NCBI RefSeq assembly: GCF_024713945.1
Contig: NC_134683.1
Coordinates: 3,473,501-3,537,500 of the forward strand
Direction of reading: 5' to 3'
DNA from: Dermatophagoides farinae
Lineage: Eukaryota; Arthropoda; Arachnida; Sarcoptiformes; Pyroglyphidae
Length of the DNA stretch: 64,000 nt
A program made the translations under genes and the position numbers. The notes under the pieces were generated by a model that saw nothing but the letters and a program-made list of their open reading frames with translations, was not told where the DNA came from and did not search any database. Positions 1 to 12,189 of this stretch are shown here, one piece after another. Numbering within the stretch: the first letter of the stretch is position 1; each line of letters begins with the position of its first letter.

Positions 1-3000
1 AGAAAATACCAGCCAATGCTATTGTCATTGAAATTGCTCCACATTCATTGTTGCAACCAATTATCAAACGAACATTAGGTTCAGAAATTTCCTATCTTGG
101 ATTAATGAAACGTAACAATAATGATCAACAATTATCGTTATTTTTGAATTCAACTGGTAAAATGTATAATCTTGGTCTGAATCCAAACATTACCGTATTG
201 TATCCGAAAATTGAATATCCAGTATCAAGAAATATTCAATCATTAAGTCCATTAATCAAATGGGATCATTCACAATCATGGCTAGTATTGTTGTATCCAG
301 AATATTTCAATCCAAGTAATAAAGCTGATCATTCGGTTAAAATTGATTTGAATGAAAATTCCGAAAAATTCTATGCTGATCATTGTATTGATGGCCGAAT
401 ATTGTTTCCAGCAACCGGTTATCTTTATATTGCATGGCAAATGTTGGCTAAATTCAAGGGACAAGTTTGTGAACAAACACCAGTTATATTTGAAAATGTT
501 TCCCTACATCGTGCAACCATTTTACATGAAGAAACACCAGTTAAATTTGAAATCCATCTTATGGAAAGTAGTGGTGAATTTACAATCTGTGAAAATGATA
601 TGATTGTTGTATCGGGTAAAATTCAACTTTCAGAAGGAAGCCCTGTAAAATTACAGGATGTACTGGCCGAAAAACCAATTGGTCAAACGATTCGATTAAC
701 GGGAAAAGAGGTGTATAAAGAACTTCGATTACGTGGCTATGATTATGGAAAAAATTTTCAAGGAATTGTCGAAGCTGATTCTCGTGAAGGTCGACTTCAA
801 TTTTCCAATTGGATTGTATTGGCCGATAATATGTTACAGGTTGGAATATTGGGACAAAATAATCGTGGTCTTTACTTACCAGTTCGATTTCAATCCGTTC
901 GATGTGATCCAAAAATTCTTTATGAAGCCGTTGAAAAATCTGATGGTGTATTAACGGTCATTAATGATCATCGAATTAATTCAATCATTGCTCCTGGTCT
1001 GGAAATTCAAGGATTGAAAGTAAATTTAGCACCACGACGAATCAACAGTCAGATTCCAATGCTGGAAAAATGTCATTTCACTGCCTACAATCAAATGGAT
1101 GTTTTTGATCCACAAATTCATTCGAAATTGAATGAATACAATAATGTCTTAAAGTTTGTATCGAATCAATTGATTGATCATTTGAAATTATCATCGGTTG
1201 AAAAATTCCCAGTAAAAATTGAAGAATCATTGCTCAAAAGTTATTTGGAATCTTCGGATGAATATCCACTTTTATCCATACTTCGACAATTATTAATGGG
1301 TCAGAATTTCAATGACATCATCAATCAGATTGATTTTACATCTGATCCTTTATGGACAGCCCATGAATCTTTCATCAACGTTCCGATACATGTCATCATT
1401 GAAAATCATATGACAGCTCGATTAAACATAGCTGAAGTAAATCCAACAAATCGACCATTAATTTCAATAGTAAAACAATCAGTAGAATCCTCTGGATATC
1501 CAATCAATGTCGATTATACCATTTTGACTACTAATCCTCAAGAATTATCTGAAGAAATCGAACAAGTAACATGGAATCCAAAAGAACGTTTATCGATTGC
1601 ATCAGATTCAACGGATTTAATCATCTACAAAGATAGCTATCTACAATCTCCATTCGCTGATCAATCAATCGATTATTCGGTAATGATAGAATCAATGTAT
1701 CAATCAATCAAAGATGGTGGTTTTCTTATGGCCATTTTCCGTTCGAAACCAACAACAGCTGAAAATTTGCTGTTAACATTGAAAAAACTCAACAATTTAT
1801 ATGCCGATCATATTGATCAATTTAAATTAAAAGCTGAAAAACTAGGTTTTAAATTGATCTCTGAACGATCAGATGATTTGACAAGTTGTGTATTGTTATG
1901 GCGAAAAATCGATCATCCAATTTCTGCAAATGGACAGGCTGTAATCCATGTGACTACATCTAATTATGATAAATGGGTTGAAGAATTGAAAACTAAAATG
2001 GTTGAATATCAGAAACGAAATATTGGTGAAAATATCTGGTTAATCGCTAATGATAATCCAGCAAATGGTGTAGTTGGTCTAGTTAAATGTCTTCGACAAG
2101 AACCAGGTGGTGATCGTATTCGTTGTATTTTAGATACTGACATCAAAGATCATACACTACCTAAATTCTCAACATTCGATGATACTCAAGGTTTCTATTC
2201 GAATATATTGAAAAAAGATTTAGTTATGAATGTTTATCGTCAGAATCGATTCGGGTCATTCCGTCATTATGAATTGGATAATGTGGATACAAAAGTTGCT
2301 ACCGAACATGCCTATCTAAATGTTGCTATTCGTGGTGATCTATCAAGTCTTAATTGGTATGAATCTCAACATAAATTCTGGCGACAATCACCACAAACAA
2401 TGCAAAAATCAATGGGCAATCTATACACCGTATATTATGCTCCGTTGAATTTCCGTGATGTAATGTTGGCAACGGGAAAACTGCCACCAGATGCATTACC
2501 TGGTGATCTTGCACTTCAAGATTGTATACTTGGTCTAGAATTTGCTGGCCGTGATCAACAAGGCGCTCGTGTTATGGGTATGGTGCCATCTAAAGGTCTT
2601 GCTACATCAGTGTTGATACAAGATCAAGATTTTGTATGGCCAATACCTGATGAATGGACAATGGAACAAGCATCAACTGTGCCTGTTGTTTATAGTACTG
2701 CTTATTATGCATTGATTGTACGTGGTGAATTGGAACCCGGTGAAATTGTACTCATTCATTCCGGTAGTGGTGGTGTTGGTCAAGCTGCCATCGCTATTTC
2801 TCTTAGTATGGGATGTACAGTGTTTACAACTGTTGGTTCACAAGAAAAACGAGAATATCTGAAACAACGATTTCCACAATTAACTGATCGAAATATTGCC
2901 AATTCGCGAGACACATCATTCGAACAGCATATTCTCCGTCAAACAAATGGCTATGGTGTTGATTTGGTATTGAATTCATTGGCCGAAGAAAAACTTGAAG

Positions 3001-5349
3001 CAAGTGTACGATGTGTTGCACAACATGGTCGTTTCTTGGAGATTGGTAAATATGATCTTTCACAAAATAATCCATTGGGTATGGCTGCATTTTTGAAGAA
3101 TATTGCTTTCCATGGAATTCTATTGGATGCCCTAATGGATCGTGATAGCTCTTCACCATTGATTGAAGCACATAAAAAAACGGTATCAAAATTAGTCCTT
3201 GATGGAATTGCCACCGGTGTTGTACGACCTTTGAAATCGAATTTATTCGATATGGATAGTACAGAACAGGCATTCCGTTTTATGGCTACCGGTAAACATA
3301 TCGGAAAAGTTGTCATCAAAATACGACAAGAAGAAAAATTGAAAGCAGTTAGACCAACTGTACAACCAGTAATGGCTATTGCTCGTACAGTACTATATGA
3401 AACAAAAAGTTATATCATTACTGGTGGTCTTGGTGGTTTCGGTCTTGAATTGACTCGATGGCTAATTGAACGTGGTGCACGAAATCTAGTTCTTGTCTCA
3501 CGATCTGGTGTTCGACAACAATATCAACGATATTGTATTGAACAATTTGAATTATCAGGTGTAAAAGTCCATATTTCGACAGCCAATATTGTAACCATGG
3601 ATGGCGTGAATCAATTATTCAAGGAAGCATCATCAATGGCACCGATTGGCGGTATTTTCCATTTGGCAATGGTTCTCAGTGATGGTTTTATCGAAAATCA
3701 AACCGGTGAATCATTTGAAAAAGTTTGTGCCTCTAAAGTTCGTGGAACTCAAATTTTGGATGCTGTTAGTCGAAAAGTTTGTACAGAATTAGATTATTTT
3801 GTTACCTTTTCATCAATCAGTTGTGGCCGTGGTAATGCTGGTCAAACGAATTATGGTTTTGCTAATTCATCGATGGAACGTATTTGTGAACTTCGTCGTG
3901 CTTCAGGACTACATGGTCTTGCTGTTCAATGGGGTGCAATTGGCGATGTAGGTGTTGTTTCCGAACAAATGGGTGGTAATAATGTTGTGATTGGTGGTAC
4001 ATTGCCACAACGTATGCCATCATGTTTGAGCGTTTTGGATCGTTTCTTACAGATGACAGAAGTTGCTGTCTATTGTTCACATGTTCGTGCGCAACGTAAT
4101 AATGAAAAATCATCATCATCTGCTGGAAGTGGACAAGATATATTGAAAACAATTGCAAATATTCTTGGCATTAAACAATTGGAAAATCTGCCACCAAATA
4201 CCTCGTTATCAGAATTAGGTATGGATTCCTTAATGGCTGTTGAAGTTAAACAATTTCTCGAAAGAAATTTTGAAGTGATTCTTTCGGTTCAAGAATTAAG
4301 ATCATTAACCATAAAAAATCTAATGGAAATTGGTGGCCTAAATCAAGCAACAAAAGAAGATTCTAAAGTGAAAAGTTCGACCAATACAACACCTTCAAAA
4401 GTAATGGCTTTATATATGCCTGTTTTGAAATTACCGACAGAAAAATTCATAAAATTAAACGATAATGGTAAAGGTCGTCCAATTTTCTTTCTGCCACCAA
4501 TCGAAGGAAATTTTGAATTGCTCAAACAATTGGCTCAAAGATGTTCGAATCCAGTGTTTGGTCTGAATTGGACTGCTGCCCTTCGTGATTGCAGCTCCGT
4601 TGACCAGGCAAGTGATTATTTTGTTCGATTGACCACTGACATCGTTGATGATTGTTCCATCATTAATCTGGTTGGTTATTCATTCGGTGCAATCGTTGGA
4701 TTCGATTTGGCACACAAATTGCAATCAAATCAATCACAAGTATCGTTGACAATGTTGGATGCATCACCAATTAATATTGGTTCATTTATTCATGCTTATC
4801 GTGATCGTGCATACAATGTAAATGATGATGAACATTCGAAACAAACGGAATCATTGGTTTTCTTACTTGGTCAATTGACACGTATGGATTCAAAGCAACT
4901 ACGACAACATCTAATGGCTGTGAAAGATAAACAACAACAATTACGTAAAGTTGCAGAAATTCTTGCCGAAAATGGTTTGATTCAATCATCCGATATATCC
5001 GATACAATGGTAGCGATTGAAACTTTCATTTCAAAATTAATAATGTTGGCCGAATATAAACCAGAACAAAAATTCACCGGTGACGTAATGTTGATACGTG
5101 CAGAAGAAACATTTGTTAAAAGTGGTGAACAAGATGATGATTATGGCTGTTCAAAGGTAAATCGAAAAAAAACACAAACAAACAAATTTGTCTAAGATTT
5201 TTTTTTAAAACTATTTTTATTTTTATTTTTAATTTAAATAGATCATAACTGGCAAATGTGAATGTCATAAATTCCCAGGTAATCATCAGACATTCATCAC
5301 CGATAATGTGGATCGAATTTCCGAATTAATTCAAAAGAAATTTATTTAA
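1..5349 (+). CDS. FASN: Fatty acid synthase, type I multidomain (3' part; 5' end outside window)
   Basis: Cytosolic megasynthase that builds palmitate from acetyl-CoA and malonyl-CoA with NADPH. The frame is open from the first base, so the gene begins upstream: the ketosynthase and most of the acyltransferase are missing. Visible in order are the end of the acyltransferase (EIAPHSLL, nt 30-53), the dehydratase with its HxxxGxxxxP motif (His codon 381-383), an inactive methyltransferase-like region (about 1400-1950), the enoyl reductase (SGSGGVGQ, about 2761-2784), the ketoreductase (TGGLGGFG, about 3420), the acyl carrier protein (ELGMDSLM, phosphopantetheine Ser codon 4227-4229) and the thioesterase (GYSFG, Ser codon 4680-4682). 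One intron, 5157-5241, interrupts the thioesterase. The last exon, 5242-5349, carries the expected GNHQTF catalytic His (5284-5286). The whole order matches animal FASN. It converges on HGS with 187 bases between stop codons. Identification is near certain. Confidence 0.97.
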
Positions 5350-5403
5350 AACATTTTTTCTTGATTATGCATGAAAAATTTTATTATTTCAAATTGAAAA
5401 TTC

Positions 5404-5409
5404 AATAAA
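5404..5409 (+). terminator. Poly(A) signal for FASN
   Basis: AATAAA lies 55 bases after the FASN stop codon. The only competing feature nearby is the convergent HGS gene, which makes it a credible cleavage signal. Confidence 0.5.
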
Positions 5410-5455
5410 TAGACCAATAATTTTAAATCTACTTTTTTTTAGTTATTACAAATAT

Positions 5456-5461
5456 TTTATT
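5456..5461 (-). terminator. Poly(A) signal for HGS
   Basis: TTTATT on the plus strand (AATAAA on the minus strand) lies about 75 bases past the HGS stop codon. The two convergent 3' UTRs therefore nearly touch or overlap. Confidence 0.45.
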
Positions 5462-5536
5462 ATTATTATATATCGTTAATCAATCAATAAAAAACAAAAG
5501 TGATGTTCGAATTATTGATGAGTATGCATGTCCAAT

Positions 5537-7828
5537 TTAATCGAAATTAATTAATAATTCTTCTTTTACTGGCTCTTTAATTGGTTCTGGTTGTTGTTGT
5601 TGCTGTTGCTGCTGTTCGGGATGATGTGATTGTGGTGGTGGTGGTGGTGGTGCTTGCATTCCACCACCATATGATGCCGGCGGATATCCATTGTTTGGTA
5701 CAACAGATTGTGGTTGTTGAGCAGGCTGTGGCGGCATATAAGCAGCTGGTTGATGTTGTGGTTGTGGCAAATAATATTGCTGTTGTGGTATCATAGAATT
5801 TGGACCACCAGTCGATGTAGGCGGATATTGTGTGGGAGGCTGAGGCATCATTTGTGGTGGTGGTGCCGGTTGTGGTTGAGTAGCCACCATGCCATGTGGA
5901 TTGGATGTAGGCTGATAATTTACACTATGGTTTTCTGGATGTTGATAATAAGTTCCAGGAAGTTGATGATATTGACCCATTGTTGATGCTGCAGAATTCC
6001 ATTGCATTGGTGGTTGTTGTGGTAGCTGTTGTGATTGTACAATCGATGCCGGATTTGTGCCAAATTTTAACAATTCTGTTCTCATCATTAATTCACGTTC
6101 GTGTTCTTGCATTCGTTGAATGGCCAATTCACGTTGATATTGCAGATATTGTTGTTTCTGTTTACGCATTATATCCAATTTTTGTGCCATTTGTTGCTGA
6201 CGCAAACGTTCAGCTTCGGCTGCAGCACGTTTCAATTGTTCACGATGTTCATCTCGTAATGCATCCAATGCAGCACGTGCATCACGGATCTGTTGAATTT
6301 TATCCTGTAATCGTTCACAATTAGAACGGTCTTCACTTGTCTGCTGCATATACATCATCAAATGTGAATGCATATCCGTCAGATTCATAAACAATGCTTG
6401 TACACCACTATCATTTGTAATTGGGCGGCCACGAAGTTTATTCGATTGCAACCGATTGACAAAAATCTCAATTGTTGATTGAAGATTTTTCATAAAAGTT
6501 TCCAATTCAGCATCATACTGTAGGCCAAATTTATTTTGAGAAGCCAATTTTGATTCATTATCCACTTTGACAGCTGAAGAAGAATTACTCAATGATGATT
6601 GTGGAGCACTGGGCGATGGTGATGATTCATATTCACCAAAACTTTGTGATCGCTGTTCCCAATATTCTCGATTCAAATAACGAGATAATTCTGGATCATC
6701 ATTTTCAATATCCAGATCAGTTTTCGCTGCCAATGAAGACGATGAAGAGGATTTTTTACTACTTTTTAATTTTGATGATTTTGAACTTTTCTTGTGAGAT
6801 TTATTTGATTGACCATTGTTTCCAGACGAAGTGCTTGATTTACGAAATTGTCGCATTCGTTCATATTCAAGACTTTCAGCTTCACTTTTCGATAATGCCA
6901 ATGCAAGTTGCAGCTCTTCTTCCTCCTGGATTTCTTGTTCAGTTTTTGTTTTGGTTGGTGTTGTTGGATTCGATGAATTCGTTGATCCTTTAGCCACATT
7001 TTCAGCCGAATCATTGATTGGCATCGTTTTTATTTCGATTTTTTTGTTAATTTTATCATAACAAAGATCACAAACACGGACCTCTTTTTCAATACCAAAT
7101 TTTGGAATAGTCGATGTTTTTGCCGAACATTTTGCACAGAATACCTGTCCACAATGACGACAATGATGTTTACGATTCATAACGGAGAATTGTGTACGAC
7201 AACGATGACAACATTCACCATCTGACCATTCCGGTGCTACATCCGCGGAAAACATTGCATCACTTTCTTTCAATGTTGGAAATTGAAAGCCTTCTGCTTT
7301 CATCAATCTCATTTGATCACTGACAGCTTTGAATGATGGTTCTTTACGAAATGCATGTGCCCATGCTTGTACGATGCGTAAAATTTCATTCTTAACCTTA
7401 ACATCAGCAGTGTTTCGTAACATTGCATGTAATTCTTCCATAAATTCTTTTGTAGCCAATTCGAAATGCAATACGGGTCCACAATTTTTAACACATGATT
7501 CCAACACTTTCAGAGCCATCAATTGCACATTTGGATTGGTTGCATTCAATTTTTTCTTGATTGCTGACAATGCATATCTGGGTCTAAAAAAAATATCAAG
7601 AAAAAAAATTTTAATTTCTAAATAAAAATAAAACCAACATACTGGACATCATTCTGACGGATTGCATCACAAATTTGCATTATACTGGTCCAATCAGGTT
7701 CCAAATTTGTAAGACTAGTAGCTTTTTCTACATTAATCAGAAAAATCGATGAAACTTTGAAAATAAAGCCAAAAACTTTTAAACTTACCAAGCGTTTTAT
7801 CAAACGGATAAGTTGAGCTTTTAAACAT
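5537..7828 (-). CDS. HGS: Hepatocyte growth factor-regulated tyrosine kinase substrate (Hrs, ESCRT-0)
   Basis: Endosomal sorting adaptor. It binds PI3P and ubiquitinated cargo and recruits clathrin and ESCRT-I on early endosomes. Three exons join in frame: 7828-7789, 7727-7643 and 7583-5537, giving 723 residues. The start MFKSSTYPFDKTLEKAT matches the conserved N terminus of Hrs and precedes a VHS domain (about 1-150). A FYVE zinc finger follows (about 160-218) with the RKHHCRHCG motif that binds PI3P, then a ubiquitin-interacting motif (EEELQLALALS, about 260-280) and a helical coiled-coil region (about 400-540). The rest is a P/Q-rich tail ending in a clathrin-box-like LLINFD. Introns are only 59-61 bases. 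The gene is divergent from the rhomboid gene. The length is close to the family norm and nothing looks broken. Confidence 0.96.
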
Positions 7829-8740
7829 TATAAGATGATGATTTCTTTGATGAAAACAAAAAAATTCAAAATCACAAATTTAGCAGAATTAATAAAATCG
7901 AAAATATGGTGATGAAAAAAATGATTGATAATCCAACAAATGAAATTAACTTCGCAGTTAAATTGTTTTGTCAATAAAATAAGAACAATAAAGATTTTTT
8001 TTTTTTTTTTTTTTTTTTTGGATTTAATCATAAACAACGTTACAACCGTGGATACCGCCTGTTTTTTATAAATCTTGTTATTACAAAACAAAAAGATTGT
8101 AAATCAACACCAAAATCTAGGTCAATTACGATGGCATTTATTTGAAAGTGAAAAAATCAATTCCTTCATAATCAAATTATAACAAATATATAATATATAA
8201 TTGATTTGGAATCGAACGAATATTGGGTGTTTACCAGAATTTTTTTTTGTTTTTTTTTTGTTTTACAAAGAATTTCATTGCCAAATACATAACCTAATCT
8301 AAAACTGTGGCTAATTATACAACAATTACTATTACTATCTATATATATGATAATAATATCGTTGAATCAGTTCCATGTAAATGGTCGTCACGACAATTTT
8401 TTTTTTTGTTTCGTCGATAATTCCAAGATTATATGGCCTCAATTTGTAAATAAATAGGCGTGCCATTTGATAGAATTCAATTTTTGATGTCATCAACCAG
8501 CAACCAAGAAAATATTTAAAAAAAACCAGTATATACTCTCTATCTGTTCGACTCACATGCATGAATGCATCGCGTACATACAATATAATGATTGTCAATC
8601 GATTCATTCAACAATGAGTCATTAGCCAATTCTATCATTATTTCGTCTTGTTTTTTTTCATATCATTCTTTAAGATTCTATTGAAAATTTTAAATTATAA
8701 ATCTTTTATTGTTTTTTTTTTTGATGTTTTAAAATCAACG
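7829..8740. promoter_or_regulatory. Shared divergent 5' region of HGS and rhomboid gene
   Basis: These 912 bases separate two head-to-head start codons and must hold both promoters and 5' UTRs. The stretch is AT-rich with a run of 25 T at 7995-8019 and several shorter T-runs. I see no coding sequence and no clear TATA or initiator pair. The regulatory role is inferred from position. Confidence 0.4.
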
Positions 8741-9977
8741 ATGAGTTCAACAAAATCAAATGCCAATCAAATTGGAATCCAAATGGATCGGGTATGTTAT
8801 TAGTGGATTTTTTTCCTCTTGTAAAATTTTTTAAAAATCAATCAATTCAATAGATATGGAAACCAGTATTCGATCGATTTGATCGCCATCAAACTGGCCA
8901 AATACGTTTAGGTGATTTTAAACGTATTCTACATGAAAGTAATTATCATTTTAGTGAAGATATTTCTGTCGATGTATTGGAATCATTATTACAGAATGAA
9001 GATGATAATCGATTGATTAATTATCAACAATTTCTCAATATGGTATGGGCATTTTTTTTAATGATTCAAAGAAATTCAATTTCATTTCACATTCAAAATT
9101 CGTTTTTTTTTAGATCTACAATTCACGATTAGACACACAAATTCAATCACGGCTACATCGATTAGTTAGATATGCAGCAGTGGCTGTTGTACCTAAATCA
9201 CAACGACAATCGGTCATACGTAATTATTTGAATGAATATAATTGTATGCCACCACCGATATTCGTATTGACCATCAGTATCATTGAAGTGGCCATTTTTA
9301 TATATTATTGTGTTATTTTGGGTGAATTTTCCACTTCTGGACCGGTACCATGGAAAAGTGTACTAATCTATAATCCTTGTCGACGTTATGAAATTTGGCG
9401 TTTTTTCACCTACATGTTCATTCATGCTGGATTTTATCATCTATTCAGTAATTTATTAATCCAATTGGTGTTGGGTATCCCGCTTGAAATGGTACATAAA
9501 TGGTGGCGTATCGGTATTGTTTACATAACCGGTGTGATTGCAGGATCACTTGCCAGTTCACTTTCGGATCCAAATACATTTTTAGCTGGTGCTAGCGGTG
9601 GTGTTTATGCTTTATTGGCAGCACATCTAGCCAATGTCGTTATGAATTGGGATGAAATGGATTTCAATTGGGCTCGTCTATTGGCCATCATTGTTTTCGT
9701 TTCAACTGACATAAGTGTTGCTGTATATGATCGTTATAAAACCAGTCAACGTAATCGTGTCAGTTATTCAGCACATCTAGCCGGAGCATTAGTCGGTTTA
9801 TTCGTTGGATTCAATGTTTTACGGAATTTAAAAGCAAAACGTTGGGAATTGGTTTTGGCCTGGTTTTCATTAACAGTTTACATCATATTCATGACTGTTG
9901 CCATTTTATTCAATATTTTCTATGATGATTATTTCTACAATCCAAATGATCCTGAAGTCTGTAAACAGGGTTACTAG
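8741..9977 (+). CDS. Rhomboid-family intramembrane serine protease with EF-hand-like N terminus
   Basis: Polytopic membrane protease that cuts transmembrane substrates within the bilayer. Rhomboids of this type release EGF-receptor ligands. Exons 8741-8791, 8854-9042 and 9114-9977 join to 367 residues. Residues 18-80, encoded exactly by exon 2, resemble an EF-hand pair but the loop (DRFDRHQTGQIRLGDF) is degenerate. The rhomboid domain follows: a WR-type motif (YEIWRFFTYMFIHAG), the H-x-x-x-N helix (YHLFSNLL), the nucleophile in GASGG (Ser241) and the catalytic His in SAHLAGALVG (His301). Both halves of the Ser-His dyad are intact, so it should be active. An EF-hand plus rhomboid arrangement is known for Drosophila rhomboid-4 and vertebrate RHBDL1/RHBDL3. 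I cannot choose among these. Introns are 62 and 71 bases. Confidence 0.93.
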
Positions 9978-10413
9978 AAAAACATGCTGCCTTTTTTTTA
10001 TCGATCATTGGATCCACATCCGATTCAAAATTGCCTTTATCTCATTTCTTTTTTTTTGCTGTAGTAACGAATTTTCATTTATATATATTCAATGATGATG
10101 ATGATCAATGTTCATCATCATCATTCTTATATTTTGTTTGTGATTTTTTTAAATTAATTAAATAAATTTAAAAATTGGTATATATCCATTCGTAAAGAAC
10201 GTATCTAAATGGATTATATTCGATCATCATCAATTCGAATGTTTTTATTTATATTCGCTCGAAATTGTTTGTGAATGGAAAAAAAAACAAACAAATTGAT
10301 GCGGCTTAATCGAACACACATTCATTTATGTTGATGAATTTTTAATTTTTTTTTTAAAGAAAAAGCTTTAGATTTCTTATTTCAACAATGAAATTTATTA
10401 CTTAAACAAAACT
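9978..10413. other. Intergenic gap, rhomboid gene to AKAP10
   Basis: This gap holds the rhomboid 3' UTR and the AKAP10 upstream sequence. It is AT-rich with a short ATG-triplet run near 10093 and T-runs. I see no gene in it. Confidence 0.5.
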
Positions 10414-12189
10414 ATGCCTCTACCAAATTTAATTAAAAATTTTATTGGTAAATATTTTTTTTTTCATTTATTTTCGATTATATAATTTTTTTTCACTAAT
10501 TAAGCCAATAGTCGTGATAAATTGAATCAATTATCATCGAATGGTTCGAATAAATCAATTGATTCACCATCATCATCATCATCTTCATATAAAGGTCGAT
10601 ATTCGTCTAGCCAAAATGGTAATTTTATCACTAGCAATAATAATGATCTTTCATCAAGCCATCAAACAAGTGCCAAACAAACGTTATCACAGATTAGTGG
10701 CCTACATTCACATAGAAATCTTAAACCATCATATCAGATGTTATTAGCTGAATCAATGTATGATCCAAACGTTACCGTACGGCTCGATTCTTGTCTAACT
10801 TGTACGTTTGATGAATGTTTTACTGTCGAACAAAATGCCGATATTCTTCTGTGTTTCGTACAATTTATGGAATCATTAGGATCACATGCCAATACAGTGA
10901 TCAAATGTTTTCTTCAAACAAATTGTCTAATGTTTTTTATACAAGAAAAATTTCCTGGTGATAACGAAAATTCCTCATTTGAAAATCAAGAAGAACATGA
11001 AAATAATTATCAAAATTTCATTACTGATTTTCATCGAATATTTAATCAATTATTCGATAAAAATGATGCTTCCAATTGTGATGTTGCTGATGCTGCCCAT
11101 TCGACAACAACATCCATGAAAATCGATCCAAACGTCCACTCAAAAATGATTGAATTATTCGATCATCATCATAATAATGACCAAATCATTCCAAATTATC
11201 AAAAACAACAATTATCATTTGAAATATTCGAATCGTTTCGACAATCATTAGCCGAAAAAATTGATTGTGATTATTACGAAAAATTTCTTCGTTCAAATTT
11301 TTTTCTTAAATATGAATATGAAGTATTGAATGGGAAAAAATTTCAGCTTTCCGATATCTTATTTTCACATACATTAATATCGTCAGCTTTTATGGATTTT
11401 ATGGCCACTGAACGTATGAAATGTTTTGTTGATTTTTTAGTACAATATCGAAATTATCGAAAATTCTCTGGACAATATTCGGATGCTAATGCTTTATATA
11501 ATAGATTTTTTAATTGTCGTGCAGCTACAATTGAAAGCTTTCTTCAGGTTTCCGAACCAATCATTGAACAATTGCAATCATCTATTGTGAATATAAAGGA
11601 TCCGAAAACAGAATTTCAATCCGATTGTTTTGATCGTATAGCAAATATTCTGTTACAATATTTTTCCAAAACATATTTTCCACAATTTCTTGAAAGTAAT
11701 CATTTCCTTGAATATGTACAGAATTGTGATCAAAAATTAAAATGTTCACAAAATCAAAAACAAAAATTGATAAGGCCATCAATGAAAATATTATCCAAAC
11801 AATCGTCATCATCATCATCAACAACATCAAATGATATTGGAAATCATAAATTAAATTCTCTAAATATTGATCAAACAGATCTGTTATGGAATCGTGATTT
11901 AAAAGATCAATTACAATTCACCTATATTGATAAATATGGCCGTATGAATAGTACATTGGAACCAGAACCACCACGATCATCACCTGCTGTTGATCGTATA
12001 AAATTGGCACAAATTTTTCGTCGTCTATCATTTGGTAATTCGACTAATCGAATCGAATCTGAAGATGATGCATGGCGTATAGCTGAAGGTATTATCAATG
12101 ATGTTTGTTCCGTTACAAATCGTCAACAACAGCAGCAACAACAACAACAACCAGAACATCCGATTGAATTTGATGATTTCAATCCATAA
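10414..12189 (+). CDS. AKAP10: A-kinase anchor protein 10 (D-AKAP2), RGS-domain protein
   Basis: Scaffold that tethers protein kinase A and binds Rab-family GTPases through RGS-like domains. Exon 1 (10414-10447) starts at MPLPNLIKNFI. Using the AG at 10503-10504 joins it in frame to exon 2 (10505-12189), for 572 residues. The nearer AG at 10510-10511 would break the frame. A first RGS half (ADILLCFVQFMESLG) is followed by a poorly conserved insert and the rest of the RGS fold (YYEKFLRSNFFLKYEYEVLN). A second RGS follows (FQLSDILFSHTLISSAFMDF to FLESNHFLEYVQ). The C terminus has an amphipathic RII-binding helix (EDDAWRIAEGIINDVCSV), matching the AKAP10 A-kinase binding site. A Q-run lies just before the end. 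This domain order is diagnostic of AKAP10, though the insert and Ser/Asn-rich N terminus are divergent. Confidence 0.9.

Noticed and set aside
10502-10512. AG at 10510-10511 as the AKAP10 exon 2 acceptor
   Set aside because: It leaves exon 1 out of frame; the AG at 10503-10504 keeps frame from MPLPNLIKNFI into exon 2.
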